Of a stretch of 64,000 bases of DNA, positions 8,458 through 17,291 are shown piece after piece (position 1 is the first letter of the stretch; every line of letters starts with the position of its first letter). Made by a program: the position numbers and the translations under genes. Source of the stretch: Pseudomonas viridiflava (GTDB taxonomy: Bacteria; Pseudomonadota; Gammaproteobacteria; Pseudomonadales; Pseudomonadaceae); NCBI RefSeq assembly GCF_900582625.1, contig NZ_UTIQ01000001.1:1-64000 (forward strand), read 5' to 3'. The notes below the pieces were generated by a model, which saw nothing but the letters and a program-made list of their open reading frames with translations, was not told where the DNA came from and did not search any database.

Positions 8458-9882
8458 TCAGGCCTCGGCAATAAGCGAACGAACGTCGATGAGGTGCCCG
8501 CAAATGGCAGCCGCAGCCACCATGGCCGGGCTCATCAAATGGGTACGCGCGCCGGCCCCCTGACGGCCCTCGAAATTACGGTTGGTACTCGACGCGCAGC
8601 GGTCGCCAGGGGCGAGTACGTCATCGTTCATGGCCAGGCACATGGAGCAGCCGGACTGGCGCCACTCGAAGCCGGCGTCGCGAAACACCTGGGCCAGCCC
8701 TTCGGCTTCGGCCTGGTCGCGCACCAGCGTCGAACCCGGCACGATCATCGCCCGCACATGGCTGGCGACACGGCGACCGCGCACCACGCGCGCCGCGTCG
8801 CGCAGGTCTTCGATGCGGGCGTTGGTGCACGAGCCGATAAAGGCGTGGCTGATGGCAATTTGCGCCAATGGCTGCCCGGCTTCCAGGCCCATGTAGCGCA
8901 GGGCACGCTGTAAATCCTGGCGGCGGATAAGGTCCGGTTCATGGGCCGGGTCCGGTACGTGCTCGCCAATGGTGGCGGCCTGATCGGGGCTGGTGCCCCA
9001 CGTCACCATGGGCTGCAAGGCACTGGCGTCAAGCAGCACCTCTGCGTCGTACTGCGCACCGGCATCACTGAACAGCTCACGCCACGTGAGCAGGGCGCGC
9101 TCCCACAGCTCGCCGCGCGGCGCCCGTGGTTTGTCTTGCAGGTAGGCAAACACCTTGTCATCCGGCGCCATAAAGGCGCCGCGGGCGCCGGCTTCGACGG
9201 CCATGTTGCAGATGGTCATGCGTGCCTCGACGCTGAGCGCGGCAATGGTCGGCCCGCAGAATTCGATGGCGAAACCGGTGGCGCCGGCAGCGCCGATACG
9301 CTGGATCAGCGCCATGATGATGTCTTTCGAGGTAACGCCGGCGCCCAGCTTGCCTTGCACCGTCACGCGCATGCTGCGCAGCTTTTTGTAGACCAGCGTC
9401 TGGGTGGCGAGCAGGTGTTCGATTTCCGAGGTGCCAATGCCGAAACCAAAGGCGCCCAGCGCGCCGTACGTGGTGGTGTGGCTATCGCCTGCGGCCACCA
9501 CCATGCCCGGCAGAATAAAGCCCTGCTCCGGCGCCACTACGTGCTCAATGCCCTGACGCTTGTCGAGCACGTCGAACAATTCCAGGCCGAAGTCGCGGCA
9601 GTTTTCTTCGAAGTACGACACCTGCCGCGCGCCGCCGGCATCCGGCATGGTGGCGATGCGTTCAGGCGCTGTCGGGTTCACGTGATCGACCACACCGAGC
9701 GTCGCCGTGGGCCGCCACACGGCTCGCCCCGCCTCGCGCAAGCCGCTGAAGGCTTGCGGGCTGGTGTACTCGTTGGCCACCTGGCGGTCGATATACAGCA
9801 GCACGTGGCCGTGGTCGTCGAGGCGGCACACGGTGTGGCTGTCGATGTGTTTTTCGTAGAGGGTGCGCGGGCGTGTGGTCAT
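8458..9882 (-). CDS. LeuC-like dehydratase large subunit, 4Fe-4S
   Basis: A 474-residue aconitase-family large subunit. The iron-sulphur ligands are present as FIGSCTNARIEDL and SGCSMCLAMNDD, and GDSHTTTYGALGAFGFG is the usual substrate-site loop. It should pair with the adjacent LeuD-like subunit to move a hydroxyl group between adjacent carbons by dehydration and rehydration of a substituted malate or citrate. The ATG at 9882 has AGGG ten bases upstream and lies one base from the stop of the preceding gene (TGACATG). A catabolic role is inferred from the neighbours. Confidence 0.93.
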   Translation of the reverse strand: MTTRPRTLYEKHIDSHTVCRLDDHGHVLLYIDRQVANEYTSPQAFSGLREAGRAVWRPTATLGVVDHVNPTAPERIATMPDAGGARQVSYFEENCRDFGLELFDVLDKRQGIEHVVAPEQGFILPGMVVAAGDSHTTTYGALGAFGFGIGTSEIEHLLATQTLVYKKLRSMRVTVQGKLGAGVTSKDIIMALIQRIGAAGATGFAIEFCGPTIAALSVEARMTICNMAVEAGARGAFMAPDDKVFAYLQDKPRAPRGELWERALLTWRELFSDAGAQYDAEVLLDASALQPMVTWGTSPDQAATIGEHVPDPAHEPDLIRRQDLQRALRYMGLEAGQPLAQIAISHAFIGSCTNARIEDLRDAARVVRGRRVASHVRAMIVPGSTLVRDQAEAEGLAQVFRDAGFEWRQSGCSMCLAMNDDVLAPGDRCASSTNRNFEGRQGAGARTHLMSPAMVAAAAICGHLIDVRSLIAEA

Positions 9883-9883
9883 G

Positions 9884-10906
9884 TCATTGCCCTCGCGCAT
9901 CGCTGCAACGACCATCGGCGATCACGCAGACCGGCGGCGGCGTGTCGCCATCAAGCACCGCCACCACGCATTGCGCCGCCACCCGGTTGGTGCGCTGCAA
10001 GCCTTCGTGGGTAGAGGCACCGCTGTGGGGCGTGGCCACCACATTGGGCAACGCCAGCAGCGCTTCGGTGATGGGTCGATAAGTCGGGTCGTTTTCGCTG
10101 AGAAATACATCCAGCCCGGCGCCGGCAATGGCCCCGTCGAGCAAGGCCTCCAGCAAGGCGCGGTCATCCACCAGGCCACCTCGTGCGGTGTTGATCAGAA
10201 ACGCCGTGGGCTTCATGCGGTTGAGCGCCTGGGCGTCGATCAGCAGACGGGTCTCTTCCACCAGCGGCGCGTGCAGCGTTACGTAGTCGCTCTCGGCCAG
10301 CAATGTGTCGAGGTCGACAAAGGTCACGCCGGTTTCGTTTGCGTAACGCCAGTCCAGCGTTGGCGAATACGCCAGCACGCGGGCATCGAAACCGGCCAGG
10401 CGTTTCGCCACGCCACGGCCAATACGCCCAAGGCCGATGATGCCGACGGTTTTGCCGTACAGATCGCTGCCCAGCACGATGGTCCACTCGCCATTGACCA
10501 TGCGCGCCTTCGACTCGCCCAGACGCCGGCCCAGCGCCAGCATCATCGCCAGTGCATGGTCCGCGACGCTGGCGTCATTGCCGCCAACGGCGATGGTCGC
10601 CACCTTGCCGCTGGCGCGCACGGCATCGACATCGACGCGTTCGTAGCCCACGCCGCGCCGGGAGATCACCTGCAAGCGTGGCAACTGCGCCAGCAACCCG
10701 GCGGTGATATGGGCGTGACCGACAATCCAGCCATCGGCCTCAGCGAGCAGCGCAACCAGTTGCGCCTGGCTCAGGTCACCGTCGCCCTGCCCTTCGCAGA
10801 GCTCGGCAATCTGCACCGTACAGCCCTGGCTGCGCAGCCAGGCCAAACTTTGCGGGTCGAAAAAGCGCTGGGTGATGACGACGTTACGAGAGAGCTGTTC
10901 GGGCAT
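9884..10906 (-). CDS. D-isomer-specific 2-hydroxyacid dehydrogenase
   Basis: A 340-residue NAD(P)-dependent dehydrogenase. It carries the Rossmann motif VGIIGLGRIGRGVAKRL, the catalytic Arg region NTARGGLVDD with the following Glu, and the His in TPHSGAST. It would oxidise a D-2-hydroxyacid or reduce the matching 2-oxoacid. The ATG at 10906 is preceded by GAGG. It sits between the citrate-type carrier and leuC-like genes, with a one-base gap to the latter, so it is part of that operon. In this setting it may take the 2-hydroxyacid made by the LeuCD-like isomerase, but the substrate is not shown by sequence. Confidence 0.92.
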   Translation of the reverse strand: MPEQLSRNVVITQRFFDPQSLAWLRSQGCTVQIAELCEGQGDGDLSQAQLVALLAEADGWIVGHAHITAGLLAQLPRLQVISRRGVGYERVDVDAVRASGKVATIAVGGNDASVADHALAMMLALGRRLGESKARMVNGEWTIVLGSDLYGKTVGIIGLGRIGRGVAKRLAGFDARVLAYSPTLDWRYANETGVTFVDLDTLLAESDYVTLHAPLVEETRLLIDAQALNRMKPTAFLINTARGGLVDDRALLEALLDGAIAGAGLDVFLSENDPTYRPITEALLALPNVVATPHSGASTHEGLQRTNRVAAQCVVAVLDGDTPPPVCVIADGRCSDARGQ

Positions 10907-10976
10907 GGTTATCGCCTCATTACAGGACATTCGCCGCCTCGACAGCGGCCTTTCGCGGAGCAAGCCGCCCCCGACT

Positions 10977-10997
10977 CCCCGCCCGGACCGGACGGGG
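10977..10997. terminator. Hairpin between carrier and dehydrogenase genes
   Basis: CCCCGCCCGGACCGGACGGGG is a near-perfect palindrome (one mismatch) between the citrate-type carrier and the hydroxyacid dehydrogenase gene. There is no U-tract. It is more likely a processing or attenuation stem that tunes the relative expression of carrier and enzymes than a full terminator. Confidence 0.4.
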
Positions 10998-11020
10998 AAT
11001 GGCTAAGCAAGGGAGAAGAA

Positions 11021-12304
11021 CTAGAGAATTGCGCCGGTAACCAGCGCCGAGAGAATCAGCACCGCCGAACAGCCCAGCGCCCACAGCAGGCAGTAACGCT
11101 GCAGCTCGCCCATGTCGCGCTTGAGCAGGCCGACCAGCAGATACGGCGCGGCTATCAACGGACTCAATGCGTGCACCGGCTGGCCGAGTACCGAAGCGCG
11201 GGCGATCAGCAGCGCGTCAACGCCATGCTGCTGCGCCGCGCCATTGAGGATCGGCAAGATGCCGTAGAAAAAGGCGTCGTTAGACATAAAGAACGTAAAC
11301 GGAATCGCCGCCAGCGAGGTGATCACGCTCATGTACGGCCCGGCGTTTGCCGGAACCACATCGAGGAACGCCTTGGACATGGCATCGACCATGCCCGAGC
11401 CGGCGAGAATGCCGGTGAAGGCGCCGGCCGCGAAGATCAGCGCCACCACGTTGAGCACGTTGTCGGCGTGGGCGGCGATGCGTTCTTTCTGGTCGGCCAG
11501 ACGCGGGTAGTTGATCACCAGCGCCAGGGCCAGGGCGATCATCATCAGCACCGGCAGCGGCCCGAGGCCCATGCCCATACTGACCACCAAGCCTACGGTC
11601 AGCGCCAGGTTCACCCAAAACAGACGCGGGCGATGGCTGTCCTTGACCTTGCGCTCCAGGGCGGGCGCCGTGTCGTCGGTTTGCCCCGGCTGCCAGCCAA
11701 GACGCCGCCGTTCGCGCTTGCCCAGCCACCAGGCGGCAGCAAAGGCGTACACCAGCGCGATAAGCATGGCCGGAATCAGGCCGACGAACACGTCCATGGC
11801 ATCCACGTGCAGCGCGCTGGCCGCACGGGCAGTCGGGCCGCCCCACGGCACAATGTTGATCACGGTGTTGGTCAGCAGCAGCATCACCGCCAGAATCAGC
11901 GGGTTCATGCCCAGGCGCAGGTACACGGGCAGAAACGCCGTCACCACCACCAGCACGGTGGTCGCGCCATCGCCGTCCAGGGAAATGACAGTCGATAACG
12001 CCGCCGTGCCGAGGGTGATGCGCAGCGGGTCGTTGCCAACCCAGCGGATGATGCGCTTCACCGCCGGCTCGAACAGCCCGGCGTCAAACATCACCGCGAA
12101 GTACAGCAAGGCGAACATCAACATCATGGCGGTGGGCGTCACCTTGAGCACGCCGTCCAGCACCATGGTGCCCATCTGCGAACCGAGCCCCAGCGCCAGG
12201 GCAAACGCCACCGGCACCAGAATCAGGGCGACAATCGCCGACAAGCGCCGCGTCATGATCAGCGCCATGAACACAGAAACCATCGCAAAACCAACCCAAG
12301 CCAT
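11021..12304 (-). CDS. CitMHS-family citrate/H+ (metal-citrate) symporter
   Basis: A 427-residue inner-membrane carrier with about 11-12 hydrophobic helices. Landmarks include the STVISLDGDGATTVLV segment near residue 100, the NTVINIVPWGGPTARAASAL loop near 150, and MSNDAFFYGILPIL near 345, typical of the CitMHS family. The ATG at 12304 has AAGGA upstream; longer in-frame versions lack helices or ribosome sites. It is the first gene of the minus-strand catabolic run and divergent from the citrate-synthase homologue. It should import a citrate-like tricarboxylate, possibly as a metal complex. Confidence 0.92.
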   Translation of the reverse strand: MAWVGFAMVSVFMALIMTRRLSAIVALILVPVAFALALGLGSQMGTMVLDGVLKVTPTAMMLMFALLYFAVMFDAGLFEPAVKRIIRWVGNDPLRITLGTAALSTVISLDGDGATTVLVVVTAFLPVYLRLGMNPLILAVMLLLTNTVINIVPWGGPTARAASALHVDAMDVFVGLIPAMLIALVYAFAAAWWLGKRERRRLGWQPGQTDDTAPALERKVKDSHRPRLFWVNLALTVGLVVSMGMGLGPLPVLMMIALALALVINYPRLADQKERIAAHADNVLNVVALIFAAGAFTGILAGSGMVDAMSKAFLDVVPANAGPYMSVITSLAAIPFTFFMSNDAFFYGILPILNGAAQQHGVDALLIARASVLGQPVHALSPLIAAPYLLVGLLKRDMGELQRYCLLWALGCSAVLILSALVTGAIL

Positions 12305-12538
12305 TCTCTTATCCTTGTTATGTAGAGCCTTCAGGAAGGGAACGTGCACCCTGTGCAGGCAGCGCCAGATGCAACGTTGGGCAAAACCTACACATTGATT
12401 TTTTACGAGTAAATCTGTATTTGTTTTGTACACCCTCGTGCAGGTGGGTCACTCGCAAAGCTGCGGCAATTCCCCGCAAGCCGAGAACGCCGACCTAGAC
12501 GCCTCCCCCCCTTCACCGCACCGTCAAACAAGGCCGCC
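12305..12538. promoter_or_regulatory. Divergent control region of the catabolic island
   Basis: These 234 bases separate the divergent carrier and citrate-synthase-like genes. The 11-mer GTAAATCTGTA at 12409-12419 is the exact reverse complement of TACAGATTTAC at 13857-13867, upstream of the porin operon. It is a candidate shared regulator site. No clear -35/-10 pair was assigned. Confidence 0.45.
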
Positions 12539-13741
12539 ATGACTCAACCCGACGAGCTTTATCTTTCCGCCGAAGAGGCCGCCGCCCTGCTCGGCGTCAA
12601 CCTGCCCACGCTGTACGCCTACGTTGGCCGCAAGAATATTCGCTCGCTCAAGGTTGAAGGCTCGCGCAAGCGCCGCTACTGGGCGGCGGATATACAGCGC
12701 CTGGTCAAAGGCCCGAAAAATGGCGAGCCGGGGGCCAAGCGCAGTGTCGATTCCTACAGCTCGCTGACCCTGCTCACCGAAGACGGCCTTTACTACCGCG
12801 GCCGCGACATCCACGAGTTGGTGGAAACCGCCACGGTCGAGCAAGTGGCGGAAATGTTCTGGCAGGTGCCCGGCGCGTTCGGCACCACGCTGCCGCACAT
12901 GCCGGCCGGCATTGACCAGTTGCTGGCGTTGTATGCCCATACCACGGTGATCGAAAAAGCCATTGCCCTGTTTCCGCTGGTGGAGCGCGCCAACCCGAAA
13001 GCCTTTGATCTTTCGCCCGAAGGCTACGCGCGCACCGGCGCCGACGTGGTTCGCTGGTTCGCCGCCCTGGTGGTGGGCAGCAACGTGCCGGACACGCGCC
13101 CGCTGCATGAATTCATCGCCGCCTCGTGCGGTGGCGACCCACGCTTGGCCGACCTGATCCGGCGCATGTTGATCTTGTGCATTGACCATGAACTGGACCA
13201 CTCCACCTACAGCGTGCGCGCCGCTGCCAACACTGGCGTCACGCCCTACTACGCCGCCATCACCGGCCTTGCCACGGCGCGCGGGAGACGGGTGGCCTAT
13301 GGGCGCAATGAGGCGGTAAGCCATTTGCTCGACGATATCTGCAATGCCAAGGACCCGGCCGAGCCGATTCTTCATTACTACAGCCAGGGCGGCGATATAC
13401 CGGGCTTTTGCGCCAATGCCCACACCGCCCACTTGGTGCATACCACCGCTGACCCACGCGCCATCAGCCTGAAGAAAACCCTCGACTCGATGTTCGCCGA
13501 CGACGCCGAATACCGCAGCCTGCTCAAGGCCATGGCCGTAGCCGAAGAACTGGTGCAGCGGCCGGTGGAATTCATCCTGCTGGTGAGTTTTGTCGGTCGC
13601 AAACTTAACCTCGGCGGCCAGGAACTGGCACTTGCCGCCGTCGCCCGGCTGATCGGCTGGTTTGCCCACGCCAGCGAGCAATACAACCAACAACCGCTGG
13701 TGCGCCACCGCGCCCGTTATACCGGCGCATTGCCGGGGTAA
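12539..13741 (+). CDS. Citrate-synthase-family protein with N-terminal helix-turn-helix
   Basis: A 400-residue fusion. Residues 1-58 form an excisionase/MerR-like DNA-binding fold (LSAEEAAALLGVNLPTLYAY, then RKRRYWAADIQRLVKG). The rest is a citrate-synthase domain. Catalytic positions by eye are His217 in IDHELDHSTY, His298 in AHLVHTTADPRA, and a glutamate (Glu344 in RPVEF) where citrate synthases carry aspartate (NVDF). The usual HGGA loop is replaced by YGRNEA. It could condense or cleave an acyl-CoA/oxaloacetate product, sense such a compound, or both. AAGG precedes the ATG. Divergent from the citrate-type carrier. Confidence 0.88.
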   Translation: MTQPDELYLSAEEAAALLGVNLPTLYAYVGRKNIRSLKVEGSRKRRYWAADIQRLVKGPKNGEPGAKRSVDSYSSLTLLTEDGLYYRGRDIHELVETATVEQVAEMFWQVPGAFGTTLPHMPAGIDQLLALYAHTTVIEKAIALFPLVERANPKAFDLSPEGYARTGADVVRWFAALVVGSNVPDTRPLHEFIAASCGGDPRLADLIRRMLILCIDHELDHSTYSVRAAANTGVTPYYAAITGLATARGRRVAYGRNEAVSHLLDDICNAKDPAEPILHYYSQGGDIPGFCANAHTAHLVHTTADPRAISLKKTLDSMFADDAEYRSLLKAMAVAEELVQRPVEFILLVSFVGRKLNLGGQELALAAVARLIGWFAHASEQYNQQPLVRHRARYTGALPG

Positions 13742-13782
13742 GTCCCATCACTCGCCTCGCCTGAAAAGCCCCTCTCCCCCAG

Positions 13783-13808
13783 CCCCTCTCCCACTCGTGG
13801 GAGAGGGG
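13783..13808 (+). terminator. Strong hairpin after the citrate-synthase homologue
   Basis: CCCCTCTCCCA, loop CTCG, TGGGAGAGGGG: a perfect 11-bp stem 42 bases after the stop codon. It lacks a long T-tract. It belongs to the same hairpin family as the repeats at 1-255 and may serve as terminator or 3' stabiliser. Confidence 0.5.
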
Positions 13809-13856
13809 TGACGTTTGCTTGCGAGCGCCCACCGGCCGACGCATGCACAAAATCCG

Positions 13857-13937
13857 TACAGATTTACAACGTATTGGCGTACGTATAGCGTCTTCATGGA
13901 GATCAATTTGTATATGTAGATTATTTGCGTACATATA
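13857..13937 (+). promoter_or_regulatory. Repeated operator-like motifs upstream of porin operon
   Basis: Two direct repeats, ATTGGCGTACGTATA (13873-13887) and ATTTGCGTACATATA (13923-13937), are spaced exactly 50 bp apart, about five helical turns. Just before the first is TACAGATTTAC (13857-13867), shared in inverse orientation with the carrier promoter region. The region is AT-rich compared with its surroundings and lies 83-163 bases before the start codon at 14020. Binding protein unknown; the HD/LuxR protein at 19127 or the helix-turn-helix/citrate-synthase fusion are candidates. Confidence 0.5.
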
Positions 13938-14019
13938 TGACGATCACCAAGCCTAAGGATGTCTCGGAACACGGCTCTGCCGCGCTCCGCATCGAAAACA
14001 AAAACAAAGGTGAAGAGAC

Positions 14020-15798
14020 GTGAAAGCAACCATCAAGCGGCCTGGCTTGCCTGGCGCAGCCGTTCTGGCAATGGCAACGGCCAGTTATATGGCCGGCGCC
14101 CACGCGGTCAATTTCAATATCGGTGAAGTGGAAGGCCAGCTAGATTCTGCCCTTTCCGTCGGCGCCAGCTGGGCGGTACGCGCGCCAGACCCGGATTTCA
14201 TTGCCCAGGGCAACGGTGGCCAGGGCGACTCGCGGACCTCCGACGACGCCCGCCTGAACTTCAAGAAGGGCGAAACCTTCTCGAAGATCTTCAAGGGCAT
14301 TCACGACCTCGAACTCAAGTACGGCGACTCCGGCGTTTTTCTGCGCGGCAAGTACTGGTACGACTTCGAGCTCAAAGACGAAAGCCGCGGCCTGTATGAC
14401 ATTCGCGACGACAACCGCAAACGCGGTGCGCAATCTTCCGGCGTGGAGTTGCTCGATGCGTTCGTTTACCACAACTACGAACTCGGCGATCTGCCCGGCT
14501 CCGCGCGCGTCGGCAAGCAAGTGGTCAGCTGGGGTGGCAGCACCTTTATCAGCGGCGGCATCAACAGCATCAACCCGCTGGATGCCAACGCCCTGCGCCG
14601 CCCCGGTTCCGAGCTGAAGGAAGGCTTGCTGCCGGTGAATATGATTTACCTGCAGCAAACCCTGGCTGAAGCAGTCAGCGTCGAGGCGTTTTATCAGTTG
14701 GAGTGGGACCAGACAGTCGCCGACAACTGCGGCACCTTTTTCGCCAGTTCCGACATCGTTGCCGACGGCTGCGATGACCGTTACGTGGTGCGCGGCATGG
14801 ACATCGAGCCCGGTCAGTCGGACAACAGCGGCCTTAACGGCAACACCATTTACCTGCCACGCGGCGGTGATCGCGACGCCCGCGACAGCGGCCAGTTCGG
14901 TGTGGCCCTGCGCTGGTTTGTGCCGGAGCTTAACGACACCGAAATCAGCGCCTACTACCTGAACTACCACAGCCGCACGCCAGTAGGCAGCTCGGAAATC
15001 AGCACCGCGCCAAACCCCTTCGCGGCGCCAGGTTTCGGTGCAGCCAACGCCAAGTACTTTCTCGAATACCCGGAAGACATCCGCCTGTACGGCCTGAGCT
15101 TCAACACCACCTTTGGCACGGCTTCGGTGGAAGGCGAACTCAGCTACCGGCCAAACATGCCGCTGGCCATCGACGACCTCACCTACGCCACCCTGCGCCT
15201 GGCCCCGGTGGTGCCAAGCGTGATTCCCAACTCCGGCGTGCCGGGCGATGAGATTCATGGCTACACCCGCGTGCCAATGACTCAAGGCCAGACCAGTATT
15301 ACCCAGACCTTCGACCAGATTCTGGGCGCCAGCCGCCTGAGCCTGCTGGGTGAAGTGGGTTTCACCCACCTCAACGGCATCAACGAAGGCGATTACGGCG
15401 AGTACCGCTTCGGCCGCGCCAGCCATTTCGGCCCCGGCGAGTACTTCGACGAAAACGGTAACGACCTGTGCCGAACCCTGCTCAGCGGCCGCCCGGAGTA
15501 CTGCAACAACAAGGGCTTTTTCACCCGCAATGCCTGGGGTTACCGCCTGCGCGCCGGGCTCACTTACCCCGGTGTGATCGGCGGGCTTGATCTGAGCCCC
15601 AGCCTGGCCTGGTCCCACGATGTGGACGGCAACAGCCCGACCTTCACCGAAGGCAGCAAAGCCGTGAGCCTCGGCCTCAGTGCCAAGTACCTGAACAACT
15701 ACGAAGCCAGCATCAGTTACACCGACTACTTCGGCGGCGATTACACCACCAACGGTGATCGGGATTTCGTCAGCGCCAGCTTTGGCGTGACGTTCTGA
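14020..15798 (+). CDS. DUF1302 family outer-membrane protein
   Basis: A 592-residue exported protein. The signal peptide runs to about residue 29 (cleavage near AGAHA). The mature chain is rich in alternating aromatic/polar strands, with a C-terminal aromatic residue (FVSASFGVTF) typical of outer-membrane beta-barrels, and the RVGKQVVSWGGSTFISGGIN stretch is characteristic of DUF1302. GTG start with AAGGTGAAGAG upstream. Ten bases before the DUF1329 gene. This pair is commonly found with genes for use of hydrophobic compounds, suggesting a role in crossing the outer membrane. Confidence 0.9.
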   Translation: MKATIKRPGLPGAAVLAMATASYMAGAHAVNFNIGEVEGQLDSALSVGASWAVRAPDPDFIAQGNGGQGDSRTSDDARLNFKKGETFSKIFKGIHDLELKYGDSGVFLRGKYWYDFELKDESRGLYDIRDDNRKRGAQSSGVELLDAFVYHNYELGDLPGSARVGKQVVSWGGSTFISGGINSINPLDANALRRPGSELKEGLLPVNMIYLQQTLAEAVSVEAFYQLEWDQTVADNCGTFFASSDIVADGCDDRYVVRGMDIEPGQSDNSGLNGNTIYLPRGGDRDARDSGQFGVALRWFVPELNDTEISAYYLNYHSRTPVGSSEISTAPNPFAAPGFGAANAKYFLEYPEDIRLYGLSFNTTFGTASVEGELSYRPNMPLAIDDLTYATLRLAPVVPSVIPNSGVPGDEIHGYTRVPMTQGQTSITQTFDQILGASRLSLLGEVGFTHLNGINEGDYGEYRFGRASHFGPGEYFDENGNDLCRTLLSGRPEYCNNKGFFTRNAWGYRLRAGLTYPGVIGGLDLSPSLAWSHDVDGNSPTFTEGSKAVSLGLSAKYLNNYEASISYTDYFGGDYTTNGDRDFVSASFGVTF

Positions 15799-15808
15799 GG
15801 ACTTACCC

Positions 15809-17167
15809 ATGACAAAAAACTATCTATCGCGCTACGCGCTCTCGCTCTGCCTGCCCCTGCTGATCAACCCGGCGTTTGCCGCCGTCGACGCCGCGCAAGC
15901 CGGTCAGCTCGGCAGCACGCTCACTCCGGTAGGCGCCGAACGCGCCGGCAATGCCGCCGGCACCATTCCGGAATGGACGGGCGGCCTGCCGAAAAATGCC
16001 GGCACCAGCACCGACGGTTTTCGCTCCGATCCGTTCGCCAGCGAGAAGCCGCTGTTCACCATTACCGCGCAGAACCTCGACCAGTACCGCGCGCAACTAA
16101 CGCCCGGCCAGCAAGCGTTGTTCGCCCGCTACCCGAGCACTTACAAGCTGCCGGTTTACCCGACCCATCGCAGCGTGGCGTGGCCGCAAAAAGCCTATGA
16201 CGCCGCGGGCAAAAACGCGGTAACCACCACCGTGGTGGAAGGCGGCAATGGTCTGGAGAACTACACCAGTCCGCTGGCGTTCCCGATTCCAAAGAACGGG
16301 CTGGAAGTGCTGTGGAACCACATCACGCGCTATCGCGGCGGCAGCTTTACCCGCGAAACCACGGCGTTCATGACCACGCCCAACGGCGAATACACTTGGA
16401 AAACCGAGCGTGACCGCCTGGCCTACAGCGAGGAACTGCTGGACTACGACCCGAGCAAATCGAAAAACATCCTCTACTACTTCACCTCCGAAAACATCGC
16501 CCCGGCGCGGGACGTAGGCGGCGTACTGCTGGTTCACGAAACCCTCAACCAGGTAAAGGAACCGCGCATGGCCTGGCAGTACAACTCCGGTCAGCGCCGA
16601 GTGCGGCGCGCCCCGCAAGTGGCGTACGACAGCCCCGGCCCGGGCAACCTGCGCACCACCGACCAGACCGACATGTTCAACGGCTCGCCCGATCGTTACG
16701 ACTGGAAGCTGGTGGGCAAGCGCGAGCTGTACGTGCCCTACAACAGCTTCCGCCTGGCCGACCCGAACAACAGCTACGACGAGCTGATCACCCCCGGCCA
16801 TCTCAACCAGGACAAAACCCGCTACGAGCTGCACCGGGTGTGGGAAATCATCGGCACGCTGAAAGAAGGCCAGCGTCACGTGTATTCCAAACGCCATCTG
16901 TTTATTGACGAAGACAGCTGGACCATCGTCGAGGCCGACAACTACGACGCGCGCGGCAACCTGTGGCGCGTATCGGAGAACCACATCCTGCCGTTCTACG
17001 ACGTGCAGACGCAGATCTCCGCCGGTGAGCTGACCTACGACCTGATCTCCGGGCGTTACCTGGGCAACTACATGTTCAACAAAGTGAAAAACGCCTACCA
17101 GTTCGGCCTCAAGGCCAAGACCTCCGACTTCACCCCCGCCGCCCTCAGGGCCATGGGCATCCGCTGA
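15809..17167 (+). CDS. DUF1329 family exported lipoprotein-like protein
   Basis: A 452-residue protein with a Sec signal peptide (cleavage near NPAFA, residue 25). The mature part starts with the family-typical LGSTLTPVGAERAGNAAGTIPEWTGG region (residues 33-58). DUF1329 proteins resemble outer-membrane lipoprotein sorting folds and accompany DUF1302 barrels; together they likely handle a lipophilic substrate in the periplasm. A rho-independent terminator follows at 17225-17251. Confidence 0.9.
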   Translation: MTKNYLSRYALSLCLPLLINPAFAAVDAAQAGQLGSTLTPVGAERAGNAAGTIPEWTGGLPKNAGTSTDGFRSDPFASEKPLFTITAQNLDQYRAQLTPGQQALFARYPSTYKLPVYPTHRSVAWPQKAYDAAGKNAVTTTVVEGGNGLENYTSPLAFPIPKNGLEVLWNHITRYRGGSFTRETTAFMTTPNGEYTWKTERDRLAYSEELLDYDPSKSKNILYYFTSENIAPARDVGGVLLVHETLNQVKEPRMAWQYNSGQRRVRRAPQVAYDSPGPGNLRTTDQTDMFNGSPDRYDWKLVGKRELYVPYNSFRLADPNNSYDELITPGHLNQDKTRYELHRVWEIIGTLKEGQRHVYSKRHLFIDEDSWTIVEADNYDARGNLWRVSENHILPFYDVQTQISAGELTYDLISGRYLGNYMFNKVKNAYQFGLKAKTSDFTPAALRAMGIR

Positions 17168-17224
17168 GGTTGGCAATGCGCTCCGTATCTCTGGCGCCTT
17201 CATCGACCTGACGCCAGAGACTTT

Positions 17225-17251
17225 GCCGCCCCGCCCCGGGCGGCTTTTTTT
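17225..17251 (+). terminator. Rho-independent terminator
   Basis: GCCGCCC at 17225-17231 pairs with GGGCGGC at 17238-17244 and is followed by seven T residues. It ends the DUF1302-DUF1329 transcript, 58 bases after the stop. The AtuA-like gene starts 41 bases later, so that gene is read through or has its own promoter overlapping this site. Confidence 0.85.
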
Positions 17252-17291
17252 CAACGCGCGCACCGACGCGCAGAGACCTTAGGAAGCAGTG

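Noticed and set aside
7848..9882. Leucine biosynthesis leuCD
   Set aside because: No leuB or leuA-type context; the genes are embedded with a citrate-type carrier, MmgE/PrpD and hydroxyacid dehydrogenase, so a catabolic paralogue is more likely. This remains an inference.
9863..11998. A 711-codon open frame on the plus strand across the hydroxyacid dehydrogenase and carrier genes
   Set aside because: It is antisense to two well-supported genes, has low-complexity His/Gln/Arg-rich composition typical of GC-rich shadow frames, and shows no domain.
14140..15810. A 556-codon minus-strand frame across the DUF1302 gene
   Set aside because: The plus-strand frame has a signal peptide, ribosome site and barrel features; the minus frame is a compositional shadow.
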